Assembly (NCBI GenBank): GCA_963818925.1
Contig: CAWFTN010000001.1
Span: forward strand, 2,728,001-2,792,000
DNA: 64,000 bases
Direction: 5' to 3'
Source of the DNA: JAMXLG01 sp963818925
GTDB lineage: Bacteria > Vulcanimicrobiota > Vulcanimicrobiia > Vulcanimicrobiales > Vulcanimicrobiaceae
In this document: piece after piece, positions 15,860 through 23,983 of the stretch
Numbering within the stretch: position 1 is the first letter of the stretch
How the letters are laid out: each line of letters opens with the position of its first letter
Notes under the pieces: generated by a model
What the model was told of the DNA's origin: nothing
The model's database searches: none
The model's input: only the letters and a program-made list of their open reading frames with translations
Position numbers and translations under genes: made by a program

Positions 15860-17078
15860 GTATCGTGTTGCCATAACGGGTTTGGGGTTGATTACGCCAT
15901 TAGGCGTCGGCAAAGAAATCTTTTGGCAGCGGCTGCTCGATGGCGATGTGGCCATCGATACCGTTACCCGGTTTGACGTGTCGGACTACGCGTCGAAAAT
16001 CGCCGCCGAAGTTCGCGACTTCGATGCCGGCGCGTTTCTCGAACCGCGGCGGCTGCGCTGGACCGACCGTTTTTCACAACTCGCGGTCGCCGCTGCGATG
16101 CTGGCATGCGAAGACGCCGGAATCACGCTCCGCGGACGCGATGACGTCGGCGTCTACATCGGATCGGCGTTAGGAGGGATCGCATACGCCGAAGAGCAGC
16201 TCGGCGCTTTTCAGACCCAAGGCTTGCGCGGCGTCCATCCGCTGCTCACGCTCTCCGTCTTCGGCGGTGCGGCGCCCTCGAACGTCGCCATCGACCTCGG
16301 CTTACACGGACCGACGACAGCGAATGCGAACTCCTGCGCCGCCGGCGCAATCGCGCTCGGCGAAGCGTTTCACGAAATACGTCATGGGCGCATACGCGCC
16401 GCAATCGCAGGTGGCGTGGAAGCGCCGCTGGCGCCGCTCACGTACGGCGCATTCGTCGTCGCGCGCGCAATGTCGACGCGCAACGAGTGTCCGCGCGAAG
16501 CGAGCCGTCCCTTCGATCGCGACCGAGACGGATTCGTCATGGCGGAAGGCGCCGGCTTGTTGGTGCTCGAGCGTTACGATGATGCCGTTTCACGCAACGC
16601 GTTAATCTATGCCGAGCTAACAGGCTTCGGCACATCGAACGATGCCTACCATATGTCGGCGCCGCTCAAAGACGGCTCTCAAACCGCGCATGCAATGACA
16701 GGAGCGCTAAACGACGCGTGCCTCGCGCCGGGCGAAATCGAAGCGCTCAACGCGCACGGTTCTTCAACGCCACTTGGCGATCGCGCGGAAATCAACGCGT
16801 ATGCGGCCGTCTTCGGCGATCGCGCAGCAAGCATCCCCGTCAGCGCCACGAAGGGCCAGCACGGACACGCGCTCGGCGCGACGGGAGCGTGGGAAGTTGC
16901 CGTCTCGGCTCTTACCATTGCAACCGGTCAGCTTCCGGGCGCGGTGAACTTCTACGGCAGCGACGACGGCTGCGCGATCCATTGCAGGCGCGCCGTTACG
17001 CCGCTGCGTCCCCGCACGATCTTGAGCAACTCATCCGGCTTCGGCGGCATCAACGCGGCGCTCGTGCTCACGGCGTAG
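15852..17078 (+). CDS. Beta-ketoacyl synthase (KAS II/FabF-like)
   Basis: 408 residues from GTG 15852, which overlaps the previous stop. The condensing active site is complete: C162 (NSCAAG), H302 (NAHGSS), K334 and H339 (KGQHGHALGA). The Cys context NSCAAG differs from the usual TACA/S of housekeeping FabF. No acyl carrier protein, chain-length factor or ketoreductase gene is adjacent, so it must borrow these or act on a ready-made acyl thioester. Together with the methyltransferase, FAD enzyme and cyclase it makes a compact set that looks like a small polyketide or modified-lipid pathway. Confidence 0.85.
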   Translation: MNEYRVAITGLGLITPLGVGKEIFWQRLLDGDVAIDTVTRFDVSDYASKIAAEVRDFDAGAFLEPRRLRWTDRFSQLAVAAAMLACEDAGITLRGRDDVGVYIGSALGGIAYAEEQLGAFQTQGLRGVHPLLTLSVFGGAAPSNVAIDLGLHGPTTANANSCAAGAIALGEAFHEIRHGRIRAAIAGGVEAPLAPLTYGAFVVARAMSTRNECPREASRPFDRDRDGFVMAEGAGLLVLERYDDAVSRNALIYAELTGFGTSNDAYHMSAPLKDGSQTAHAMTGALNDACLAPGEIEALNAHGSSTPLGDRAEINAYAAVFGDRAASIPVSATKGQHGHALGATGAWEVAVSALTIATGQLPGAVNFYGSDDGCAIHCRRAVTPLRPRTILSNSSGFGGINAALVLTA

Positions 17079-17091
17079 CGCGCGGCCAAAG

Positions 17092-17265
17092 CTATTCGTA
17101 TCGCACTGCGCCGATCCGCATCCCGATGCCTTGCCCGAGAACGTCGACTGCAGCGGCCGCCGGAGAAAGCTTTCTCTTCTCAACGTCGGCTGTGATTTGG
17201 GCAGCGCATTCACGCCGGTATTCGGCCGGGCACAAGAACAACGCGAAGCACAACAGCGCATTCAT
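17092..17265 (-). CDS. Possible 57-residue protein
   Basis: ATG 17265 to TAG 17092. It begins with a Cys-containing hydrophobic stretch (ALLCFALFLCP) and continues as an amphipathic region (QITADVEKRKLSPAAAAV) with GC-biased third positions like its neighbours. It fills the gap between the ketosynthase and the substrate-binding protein gene. No family recognised. It could be a chance frame. Confidence 0.35.
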   Translation of the reverse strand: MNALLCFALFLCPAEYRRECAAQITADVEKRKLSPAAAAVDVLGQGIGMRIGAVRYE

Positions 17266-17383
17266 CAATTACGCTCCGGCCACGAGCAGCTTGCGCCCGC
17301 GTGCGCGTTGAACAAGCGCCTGCAATCTGCGGGCCTCTGCTTGCGCGATGCTGCGTCAAGACGTGGCAAAGCGAAGGGCCGCG

Positions 17384-18274
17384 TTAGCGCGGCGGTGCGA
17401 AGCCGTAGGATGCATAGATCGCTCGGGCGGACGGCGTCGCAATCCATCGGACGAAGGCCGCGGCGATCGCTCGATGCGGCGCGTTCGACACAACGGCGGC
17501 TTCGTAAAACGCATGGTCGTTGTCTTGTTCGGGAATGCGAACGGCGACGAGTCCGCTGTGGATCTTCTCCTGATACAAGGCCTCGGAGAGCCAGACGGGG
17601 CCCGCGTCGACCTTGCCGTCCAGCAACCACATCGGTGTTTCCCGGTGGTGAATCTTCGTAAGCAGCGTCGAGCCGTCCGCAACTTTCGTTTGCATGATGG
17701 TTTGTTGCAGACGGTCGCCACCGGCTTTCTCGTACACGCCTTCGATCACGCGCGCGACACCTTCCCACGCCGGATTCGGCATCGCGACGCGTACGTCGGG
17801 ACGTCCGAGATCCTTCACCGAGACGATATGCTTCGGATTGCCGACATGAACCATGATGGCGAGTTCATTTCGCGCATAGGCAACGGGGGCGTCGATTTTT
17901 TGCAACGCGCGCACTCGCGCCATATTTCCCCTCCCCGCCATATAGACATCGGGTTGCACCGAAATGCGCAAGTTGCCGAGTGCAAGCGTTCCCGCAACTA
18001 ACTGCTTCGCGAGGATGCCGGGCGGAAGCGTCTCGTAAAAGATCGTTTTGACCTCGGGATGCTCGGCTTGAAACGCCTGCAGAAGTTCCGGCATCACGAA
18101 CCACTGATTTCCGGCAACGAATAATACGAGGTCGGGCGCTATCGGATCGCCGTGTAAGTCGACCACTTCATCGACGTCTGGAGCACTAAACTCGACAGCA
18201 CTCGGTTCATGGGTTACGCCGAGAAACACCAGCGCTGCAATGCCTAGCAACGCTCGCAAGTACGCTCGCTTCAT
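17384..18274 (-). CDS. Periplasmic substrate-binding protein (ModA-like)
   Basis: 296 residues from ATG 18274 (a TTG upstream would add 11 polar residues before the signal peptide). Signal sequence RAYLRALLGIAALVFLG, then a type 2 binding fold: LVLFVAGNQWFVMPEL, HPEVKTIFYETLPPG, ISVQPDVYMAG, VRVAMPNPAWEGVARVIEGVYEK and a hinge near VDAGPVWLSE. It resembles molybdate/tungstate-type and orphan binding proteins. No ABC permease lies nearby. It is divergent from a PQQ dehydrogenase; such enzymes are often accompanied by a periplasmic binding-protein-fold partner (XoxJ/MoxJ), so a role with that enzyme is a reasonable inference. Confidence 0.75.
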   Translation of the reverse strand: MKRAYLRALLGIAALVFLGVTHEPSAVEFSAPDVDEVVDLHGDPIAPDLVLFVAGNQWFVMPELLQAFQAEHPEVKTIFYETLPPGILAKQLVAGTLALGNLRISVQPDVYMAGRGNMARVRALQKIDAPVAYARNELAIMVHVGNPKHIVSVKDLGRPDVRVAMPNPAWEGVARVIEGVYEKAGGDRLQQTIMQTKVADGSTLLTKIHHRETPMWLLDGKVDAGPVWLSEALYQEKIHSGLVAVRIPEQDNDHAFYEAAVVSNAPHRAIAAAFVRWIATPSARAIYASYGFAPPR

Positions 18275-18392
18275 CTTGGAGAACCATTCGTCATCATCAT
18301 GCGCCAACCGCCCGGTTCGGAGGGTAAAACTGGATCAAAGGCGGACTCCAGCCTACCACAAGTAGGCACCAATCGAGATTGGAGAAGTTCGC

Positions 18393-20495
18393 TTGAAGAA
18401 GACAATTGCGGGTGAACTATTCGGAACGGCTGCTCTTGCCTTCGTGCTCTGTGCCGCCCTTGCTTCGTGCACGTCGCAACAGCAAACCGCGCAACAAGCA
18501 TCGGCGCAACCGTCCGAACAAGCGTCGGGACAAACGGCGGCAGGCGGTGGCTACTATACGACGGATCAGGCGTCGACCGGCGCGACGATCTATACGACGA
18601 AGTGCGCGCAATGTCACGGCGCGCAGTTGCAAGGCCAAAGCGCGCCGTCATTAAGCGGTGCGCGATTTGCGAAGTCATTGGAAGGTTACGGCAACGGCGC
18701 TCCGCTGTATGATTTCATCAGCAAACAAATGCCGGCAAATGCTCCGGGCAGCCTGAGCAAAGATCAATATCTCGCGGTTACGGCCTACATTCTTGCGCAG
18801 AACGGCTATCCGAGCGGCAATCATGCACTCGACGCAACGACGCTTTCGAGCGTGAATTTCGCGGACGCGACGAAACGGCTCTCCAAAAACGGAAGCCCCG
18901 CTCCGAACACCAACGAGATCGTTCGCGTCGCCGCACCGACGACGGTCACGTTCGCAACGCCGCCCGCTGACGTGAACATCTCCGACACGATGATGGCGAA
19001 CGCGGGAAGCGACATGGAAAACTGGCTAATCGGCGGCCGCACGTACGATAATCAGCGCTACTCGACGTTGAGCGAAATCAATGCGTCGAACGTCGGGACG
19101 CTTGCACCCGTCGCGATCGTGCAAACGGGAATGCCCGAAAGTTTCGAGACAACGCCCATCGTCGTCAACGGCGTCATGTATATCACGACGCCCGTCGTGA
19201 ACAACCAGATGAAGATCATCGCGCTCAATGCAGTGACCGGTGAACCGTACTGGACGACGACGTACAATGTCGGACAGTTCCAAATTTGCTGCGGCCCGGT
19301 AAACCGCGGCGTAGCCGTCGGTTACGGCAAAGTCTACGCCGTTACGCTGGACGACAATCTTCTCGCGCTGGATGCGGCGAGCGGAAAATTGCTCTGGCAG
19401 AAAAATCTCGCAGATCCGAGCATCGGCTACAGCGAAACGATGCAACCGCAAGTCTATCGCGGCAACGTGATCGTCGGCAGCGCCGGCGGCGAATGGGCGC
19501 TTCGCGGCTTCGTTGCGGCGTACGACGCGAACACCGGCGCGAAAAAGTGGCAATGGTGGTCGACCGACCCGAAGACATACTCCGGCGATTCCTGGAAAGA
19601 CGGCGGAGGGATGGTGTGGACCACGCCCGCGATCGACCCGAAACTCGGACTGCTGATTTTCTCGACCGGAAATCCCAATCCGGATTTATACGGTGACTCC
19701 CGCCAAGGCGACAATCTTTACACCGACTCGATCGTCGCGCTCGATGTCAATAGCGGCGCGCTGAAATGGTATTACCAAGAGGTCAAACATGATGTTTGGG
19801 ATTATGACGCGGTCAGCAATCCGGTGCTCTTCGACGTCCATCAAAACGGACAGACGATTCCGGCAGCGGGCGAAGCGGGGAAAGTGGGCTGGATCTTCAT
19901 CGTCGACCGTCGCACCGGGAAACTGATTCGCAAATCGGCACCTTATGTCATGATGTCGAAGAACATGTTCTCGAAACCGACCAAAGAAGGCGTCGAGATG
20001 CTTCCGGGCGCGAACGGCGGCGCCGAATGGTCGCCACCTGCATATTCGCCGCAGACCCACGACATGTACGTGCTTGCGATGAATCAGTTGATGAACTTCA
20101 CGACGACGCAACCGAACGCCGGGCCGGGCCAGATTCGTCTCGGAAGCGCGTTTACGAACGTCGCCAAACATGGAATCCAGAACGGGCCGTTTGTCGCGGT
20201 GAACATGGACACCGGCAAGATCGCTTGGCAATACATGGCGCCGCAGCCCCTCATCGGCGGCGCGCTCGCAACCGGCGGCAACCTCGTCTTCATGGGCGAA
20301 GGCAACGGCTGGTTCGACGCGTTCAACGCGACCTCGGGCCAACGGCTATGGAGATTTCAACTAGGCGCCGGCGTCAATGCGCCGCCCGTAACGTATCAAG
20401 TGAACGGCACGCAATACATCGCCGTAGCCGCCGGAGGCAACTTCCAACTCGGCTATGCATACGGCGATGTCGTCGCGATCTTCAAGTTGCGGTAA
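18393..20495 (+). CDS. Cytochrome c-PQQ dehydrogenase fusion lipoprotein
   Basis: 700 residues from TTG 18393. Signal peptide with lipobox LASC, a Gln/Ser/Ala-rich linker, and a cytochrome c domain with heme site C71-A-Q-C74-H75 (about residues 55-140). From about residue 195 a quinoprotein propeller follows, with the vicinal disulfide C299-C300 and the active-site segment HDVWDYD, D470 and D472. The second Asp two positions after the catalytic one marks lanthanide-using enzymes (XoxF, PedH, ExaF); calcium enzymes usually have another residue there. Known quinohemoprotein dehydrogenases carry the heme at the C terminus, so the N-terminal position is unusual. It would oxidise alcohols in the periplasm, passing electrons to its own heme. 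Confidence 0.9.
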   Translation: MKKTIAGELFGTAALAFVLCAALASCTSQQQTAQQASAQPSEQASGQTAAGGGYYTTDQASTGATIYTTKCAQCHGAQLQGQSAPSLSGARFAKSLEGYGNGAPLYDFISKQMPANAPGSLSKDQYLAVTAYILAQNGYPSGNHALDATTLSSVNFADATKRLSKNGSPAPNTNEIVRVAAPTTVTFATPPADVNISDTMMANAGSDMENWLIGGRTYDNQRYSTLSEINASNVGTLAPVAIVQTGMPESFETTPIVVNGVMYITTPVVNNQMKIIALNAVTGEPYWTTTYNVGQFQICCGPVNRGVAVGYGKVYAVTLDDNLLALDAASGKLLWQKNLADPSIGYSETMQPQVYRGNVIVGSAGGEWALRGFVAAYDANTGAKKWQWWSTDPKTYSGDSWKDGGGMVWTTPAIDPKLGLLIFSTGNPNPDLYGDSRQGDNLYTDSIVALDVNSGALKWYYQEVKHDVWDYDAVSNPVLFDVHQNGQTIPAAGEAGKVGWIFIVDRRTGKLIRKSAPYVMMSKNMFSKPTKEGVEMLPGANGGAEWSPPAYSPQTHDMYVLAMNQLMNFTTTQPNAGPGQIRLGSAFTNVAKHGIQNGPFVAVNMDTGKIAWQYMAPQPLIGGALATGGNLVFMGEGNGWFDAFNATSGQRLWRFQLGAGVNAPPVTYQVNGTQYIAVAAGGNFQLGYAYGDVVAIFKLR

Positions 20496-20496
20496 T

Positions 20497-20970
20497 TTGC
20501 TCGCACAATCGCTTCTCGACTACAGGGCGCGGCGCGACATCGTTGTCCTCGCGATCGCACCGGCGAGTTTTTCGATCGCGCAGGACGTTGGAAAAATTCT
20601 CGGGGTACCGTTCGATATTTTTCTCGTCCATGAGATCGGCGTGCCCGGACGCGAAGACATGGTCGCCGGTGCCGTTGCTCGTGGTGCATACATCCCGTAT
20701 GCGAAGGCGCTTGCAAGCGCGCGCATTTCCCTCTCAGCTTTCGTCGACGCGGCGAAGCTCGAAGAAGATACGATCGCGATGCTCGAAGCGGGGTACCGTA
20801 GCGGGCGCGCTCCGCCAAGCCTTGCGGGCACGACGGTCATTCTCGTTGACGGCGGCACGAGCAGCGAGGCCGACCTTCTCACCGCGATGACGGCGATTCG
20901 GCGTCACGGCGTTAACGGCATCATCGCCGTCGCGCCGCGCGAAGCCACCCCACCGCCAGAAACGCCATGA
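20497..20970 (+). CDS. Phosphoribosyltransferase family protein
   Basis: 157 residues if read from TTG 20497, just after the dehydrogenase stop; an earlier ATG in this frame lies inside that gene and gives a non-family N terminus. Type I PRT fold: DIVVLAIAP, the VHEIGVPG region, and the PRPP-binding motif VILVDGGTSS, where the family has VxxVDD. The second Asp is replaced by Gly, which may weaken PRPP binding. Similar proteins act as phosphoribosyltransferases or as regulators. Its 3' end overlaps the convergent gene by 50 bases. Confidence 0.75.
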   Translation: MLAQSLLDYRARRDIVVLAIAPASFSIAQDVGKILGVPFDIFLVHEIGVPGREDMVAGAVARGAYIPYAKALASARISLSAFVDAAKLEEDTIAMLEAGYRSGRAPPSLAGTTVILVDGGTSSEADLLTAMTAIRRHGVNGIIAVAPREATPPPETP

Positions 20971-21448
20971 TGGCTGCAGCGCCGGCGATCAACGCGGGAT
21001 TCGGCAGCACGATTTTTGCGTTGACGGGGATCAGCAACAGATTGTCGAGCGCCGTTACTTTGTACGGTTCGATCTCTTGATAGGACGGATTCGTTATCAA
21101 ATCCAGCAGTGCACGGCGGCTCGGATACCGCACCATCGCGATGCGGCTCCAGTCATCGAGGCCCGGACCGAAGCCGACGAGATTCGGCGAGCTGACGTTT
21201 CCCGCGAACGTCGGATACGCACCGATCTTCAATAACATCGGTGTGACGAGGGCCTCGTACTGCGCGTTGCTCGCCGCTCCGTTCGGATGAAACCGCATGA
21301 CGTTCAGACTATAGAACGGCCGTCCGTCGTCGGCTTCCATCCACGCGCGAATCCGCGCCAGGAATTCGCTTTTCATATCCGGGGGAAGCTGCATCCGTTG
21401 CGCTGCGGCTATATATCGATCGATCTCGTCATTGGAAAGTTTACGCAT
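20921..21448 (-). CDS. DUF1330-like protein with C-terminal membrane anchor
   Basis: 175 residues. The middle (FYSLNVMRFHP, TPMLLKIGAYPTFAG, WSRIAMVRYPSRRALLDLITNPSYQEIEPYK) matches the ferredoxin-like fold of DUF1330/EthD-type proteins. A single membrane segment near the C terminus (ALIAGAAAIMAFLAVGWL) ends in a basic tail, so the domain is anchored. The N-terminal ~40 residues are helical (NDEIDRYIAAAQRMQLP). Function of the family is mostly unknown. It lies two bases after the aldo/keto reductase gene, probably in one operon. Confidence 0.75.
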   Translation of the reverse strand: MRKLSNDEIDRYIAAAQRMQLPPDMKSEFLARIRAWMEADDGRPFYSLNVMRFHPNGAASNAQYEALVTPMLLKIGAYPTFAGNVSSPNLVGFGPGLDDWSRIAMVRYPSRRALLDLITNPSYQEIEPYKVTALDNLLLIPVNAKIVLPNPALIAGAAAIMAFLAVGWLRAARRR

Positions 21449-21450
21449 CT

Positions 21451-22446
21451 TTATCTATCTACCATCGCCGCCTGCCGCTCATTATAACGCGCCCCCGAGA
21501 CGTTTTCCGCTGCAAGCGCATCGTCGAGTCGCGCCATGTCTTGATTGTTGAGCTGCACGTTCGCGGCTCCGACATTCTCTTCCAAGTACGAGCGACGTTT
21601 GGTGCCGGGGATCGGTGCGATATCCGAGCCCTTGTGCAACAACCACGCAAGCGCGATTTGTCCCGGCGTTGCGTCGCGTTCTCGCGCAACCTCGCGCACG
21701 ATCGACGCCGCCTTCATGTTCGCGTCGAAGTTTTCGCCTTGGTACCGTGGATCGCCGCGGCGATAGTCGCCCTCGGGATACTCTTCCGCGTGTTTAGCGC
21801 TTCCGGTGAGAAATCCGCGGCCGAGCGGCGCGAACGGTACTAATCCGATACCGAGTTCGCGCAAGAGCGGAATGATGCGCGGCTCGAGATTACGCTCCCA
21901 CAATGAATATTCGCTCTGCAGTGCCGAGATCGGATGCGTTCCATGTGCGCGGCGAATGTTCTGTTCGCCGGCTTCCGACAATCCGAGATACTGGACCTTT
22001 CCTTCTCGTACGAGCTCCGCCATCGCGCCGACGGTTTCCTCAATCGGCACATTGGGATCGACGCGATGCTGGTAGAGCAAATCGATCCGATCGGTTGCGA
22101 GACGGCGCAGAGATCCTTCAACCGCTTCGCGCACGTGTTGCGGCGCGCTGTTTACGCCGTTGATCGCGCCGTCGGAACCGAACGCGAATCCAAACTTCGT
22201 GGCAATCACGACACCCTCTCGTTTACCTTTGAGTGCTCGTGCAAGCAGCTCTTCGTTCGTGTATGGCCCGTATGCCTCGGCCGTATCGAAAAACGTCACG
22301 CCTAGCTCAAGCGCCCTGTGCAGCGTAGCAATCGATTCACGTTCATCGCGCTCACCCGGACCGTAGGCGAAGCTCATGCCCATGCAACCGAGCCCGATTT
22401 CGGAGACTGCAAGCCCTTGCGCTCCGAGATTCCGTTTCTTCAGCAT
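21451..22446 (-). CDS. Aldo/keto reductase
   Basis: 331 residues, full length for the family. NADPH-dependent carbonyl reduction with the tetrad D54, Y59 (FFDTAEAYG), K84 (IATKFG) and H127 (LYQHRVD). The coenzyme-binding end is IPGTKRRSYLEENVGA. The match is close to the YajO/AKR13-like group. Divergent from oxyR with an 88-base shared regulatory space, so oxidative-stress control is likely. Confidence 0.93.
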   Translation of the reverse strand: MLKKRNLGAQGLAVSEIGLGCMGMSFAYGPGERDERESIATLHRALELGVTFFDTAEAYGPYTNEELLARALKGKREGVVIATKFGFAFGSDGAINGVNSAPQHVREAVEGSLRRLATDRIDLLYQHRVDPNVPIEETVGAMAELVREGKVQYLGLSEAGEQNIRRAHGTHPISALQSEYSLWERNLEPRIIPLLRELGIGLVPFAPLGRGFLTGSAKHAEEYPEGDYRRGDPRYQGENFDANMKAASIVREVARERDATPGQIALAWLLHKGSDIAPIPGTKRRSYLEENVGAANVQLNNQDMARLDDALAAENVSGARYNERQAAMVDR

Positions 22447-22534
22447 CTCTCTAGCCTAGCCGAATCCGCACCCTGCTAAAAGCATAGGGAATCGATTGCT
22501 CCAATGGAACGTAATCAATCTATAGGCTGATTCT

Positions 22535-23455
22535 ATGAATATCCGCGACCTGCAGTACGTCCTTGCAATCGAAACCCACGGCAGCGTCACGCGCGCCGCG
22601 GAAGCGTGTGAAGTGACGCAGCCGACGCTGAGCGCACAAGTGGCAAAGCTCGAACGCGAGCTCGGCGTCGCGATCTTCGAACGCGATGGCCGCGGACTGC
22701 GCGTCACCGCCGCGGGCCGAACCGTGCTCGATCATGCGCGGCGCATAGTCGGCGCCGTCGACGACTTGCACGCTGCGACGCAGCAACATCTCGATCCGCT
22801 AGCCGGCGAGTTGCGCTTGGGGTTGATTCCGACGCTTGCTCCGTACCTGTTACCGTCGCTGCTACCGGCACTGCGCGAAGATCTCTCTCGCATCACGGTG
22901 TCCATCGTCGAAGAGCAAACCGCGTCGCTCGTCGAGCACGTGCGCTCGGGAAATCTCGACGCGGCCATGATCGCAACCGACGCCGCTGACGACCGGCTGG
23001 CCTCGCTTGCGCTCTTCGACGAACCGCTGTGGATCGCGCTCTGCGACGATCATCCGCTCGCAAAACATGAAGCGATTGCCCCCGGACAACTCGAAGCGGC
23101 AACGCTCCTCTTGCTATCCGAGGGCCATTGCTTGCGCGATCACGCGCTTGCGCTTTGCGACGATCGCGCGCTCGGCATCAACGTTCCGGGCGACTTCCGA
23201 GCGGCGAGCCTGGAGACGATTCTCAATCTAGTAGAAGCTGGACTCGGAGTAACGCTCGTTCCGGAACTCTGCATCAACAGCGCGCATCTACGTAGCCGTT
23301 CGCTCGCCGTCCGCCAGTTCACCGGCGACGGTTTACACCGCGGCATCCGGCTCGTGTATCGCCGAAGTTCGCCGCGTGCAACGGTCATGTCGCGTCTCGC
23401 CCAGTTGACACGACGAGTGTGGACCATGCACGAACGCGTTTGCGCGACGCCTTAG
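22535..23455 (+). CDS. oxyR: OxyR-type hydrogen peroxide-sensing LysR regulator
   Basis: 306 residues. N-terminal LysR helix-turn-helix (SVTRAAEACEVTQPTLSAQVAKLE) and a substrate-binding-fold regulatory domain. The peroxide-sensing pair is present in LLLLSEGHCLRDHALALC as C199 and C208, the same numbers as in the E. coli protein, so it can form the activating disulfide. A GATTG/CAATC inverted pair lies in the intergenic space (about 22,493-22,521) and may be a LysR binding site. Likely target: the divergent aldo/keto reductase operon and itself. Confidence 0.92.
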   Translation: MNIRDLQYVLAIETHGSVTRAAEACEVTQPTLSAQVAKLERELGVAIFERDGRGLRVTAAGRTVLDHARRIVGAVDDLHAATQQHLDPLAGELRLGLIPTLAPYLLPSLLPALREDLSRITVSIVEEQTASLVEHVRSGNLDAAMIATDAADDRLASLALFDEPLWIALCDDHPLAKHEAIAPGQLEAATLLLLSEGHCLRDHALALCDDRALGINVPGDFRAASLETILNLVEAGLGVTLVPELCINSAHLRSRSLAVRQFTGDGLHRGIRLVYRRSSPRATVMSRLAQLTRRVWTMHERVCATP

Positions 23456-23506
23456 TCGCATCGTGCGTTCGCTGCAACGGTATGCGCTGGACCGTGGTGG
23501 CGACGA

Positions 23507-23838
23507 TTATAAACGTCTCAGAGCACCTGCAGTTCTCGACTTGCGCCACGCAACGAAAAACAGAACCGCGAGAGTGCTGTGAAACAGCACCGCCGGCCAC
23601 AACAACACGCCGCCGTATGGGGTGCGGACGCCGACGACGAGGAAAAACACCGCGGCCAACACGCAACGCCAAATGCGATCAGCACGCATCCCGCAAGCCG
23701 TGCGACCAGCTCACCGCCGATCGTCAACGGTAGTGCGAAGAGCAGCCAGGCTACGAGCGCCGGCGTGAGCAACGCGACGATACCTAATAGCGCCTCCGCG
23801 CTCGAGGAAACATACAGCAATGGCTTCGCACCGTTCAT
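23507..23838 (-). pseudogene. Small four-helix membrane protein, frameshifted
   Basis: From ATG 23838 the frame encodes MNGAKPLLYVSSSAEALLG and two hydrophobic segments up to IAFGVACW. Near 23,655 the hydrophobic pattern jumps to another frame (VFFLVVGVRTPYGG and LLWPAVLFHSTLAVLFFVA) and ends at 23507. Joined, it is about 110 residues with four membrane segments. A single lesion, so either a fresh pseudogene or a sequencing error. Function unknown. It lies convergent to oxyR. Confidence 0.6.
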
Positions 23839-23983
23839 CACGTCGATTTTTTCACGGAACGCGTGGGCGAATACTCCAGCCGGCTCGATGCCCGTTATCA
23901 GCGCACGTTCGGGATAACGTGACACGGCGATAGCCTCTAGAATTGAAGTGACGACCGCGCGCCTCTTATGAAAGGCAAGGTTC

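Noticed and set aside
22484..22524. Canonical OxyR site (ATAG repeats at 7-base spacing)
   Set aside because: Only the first and last ATAG fit; the inner elements do not, so only a weak LysR-like dyad remains.
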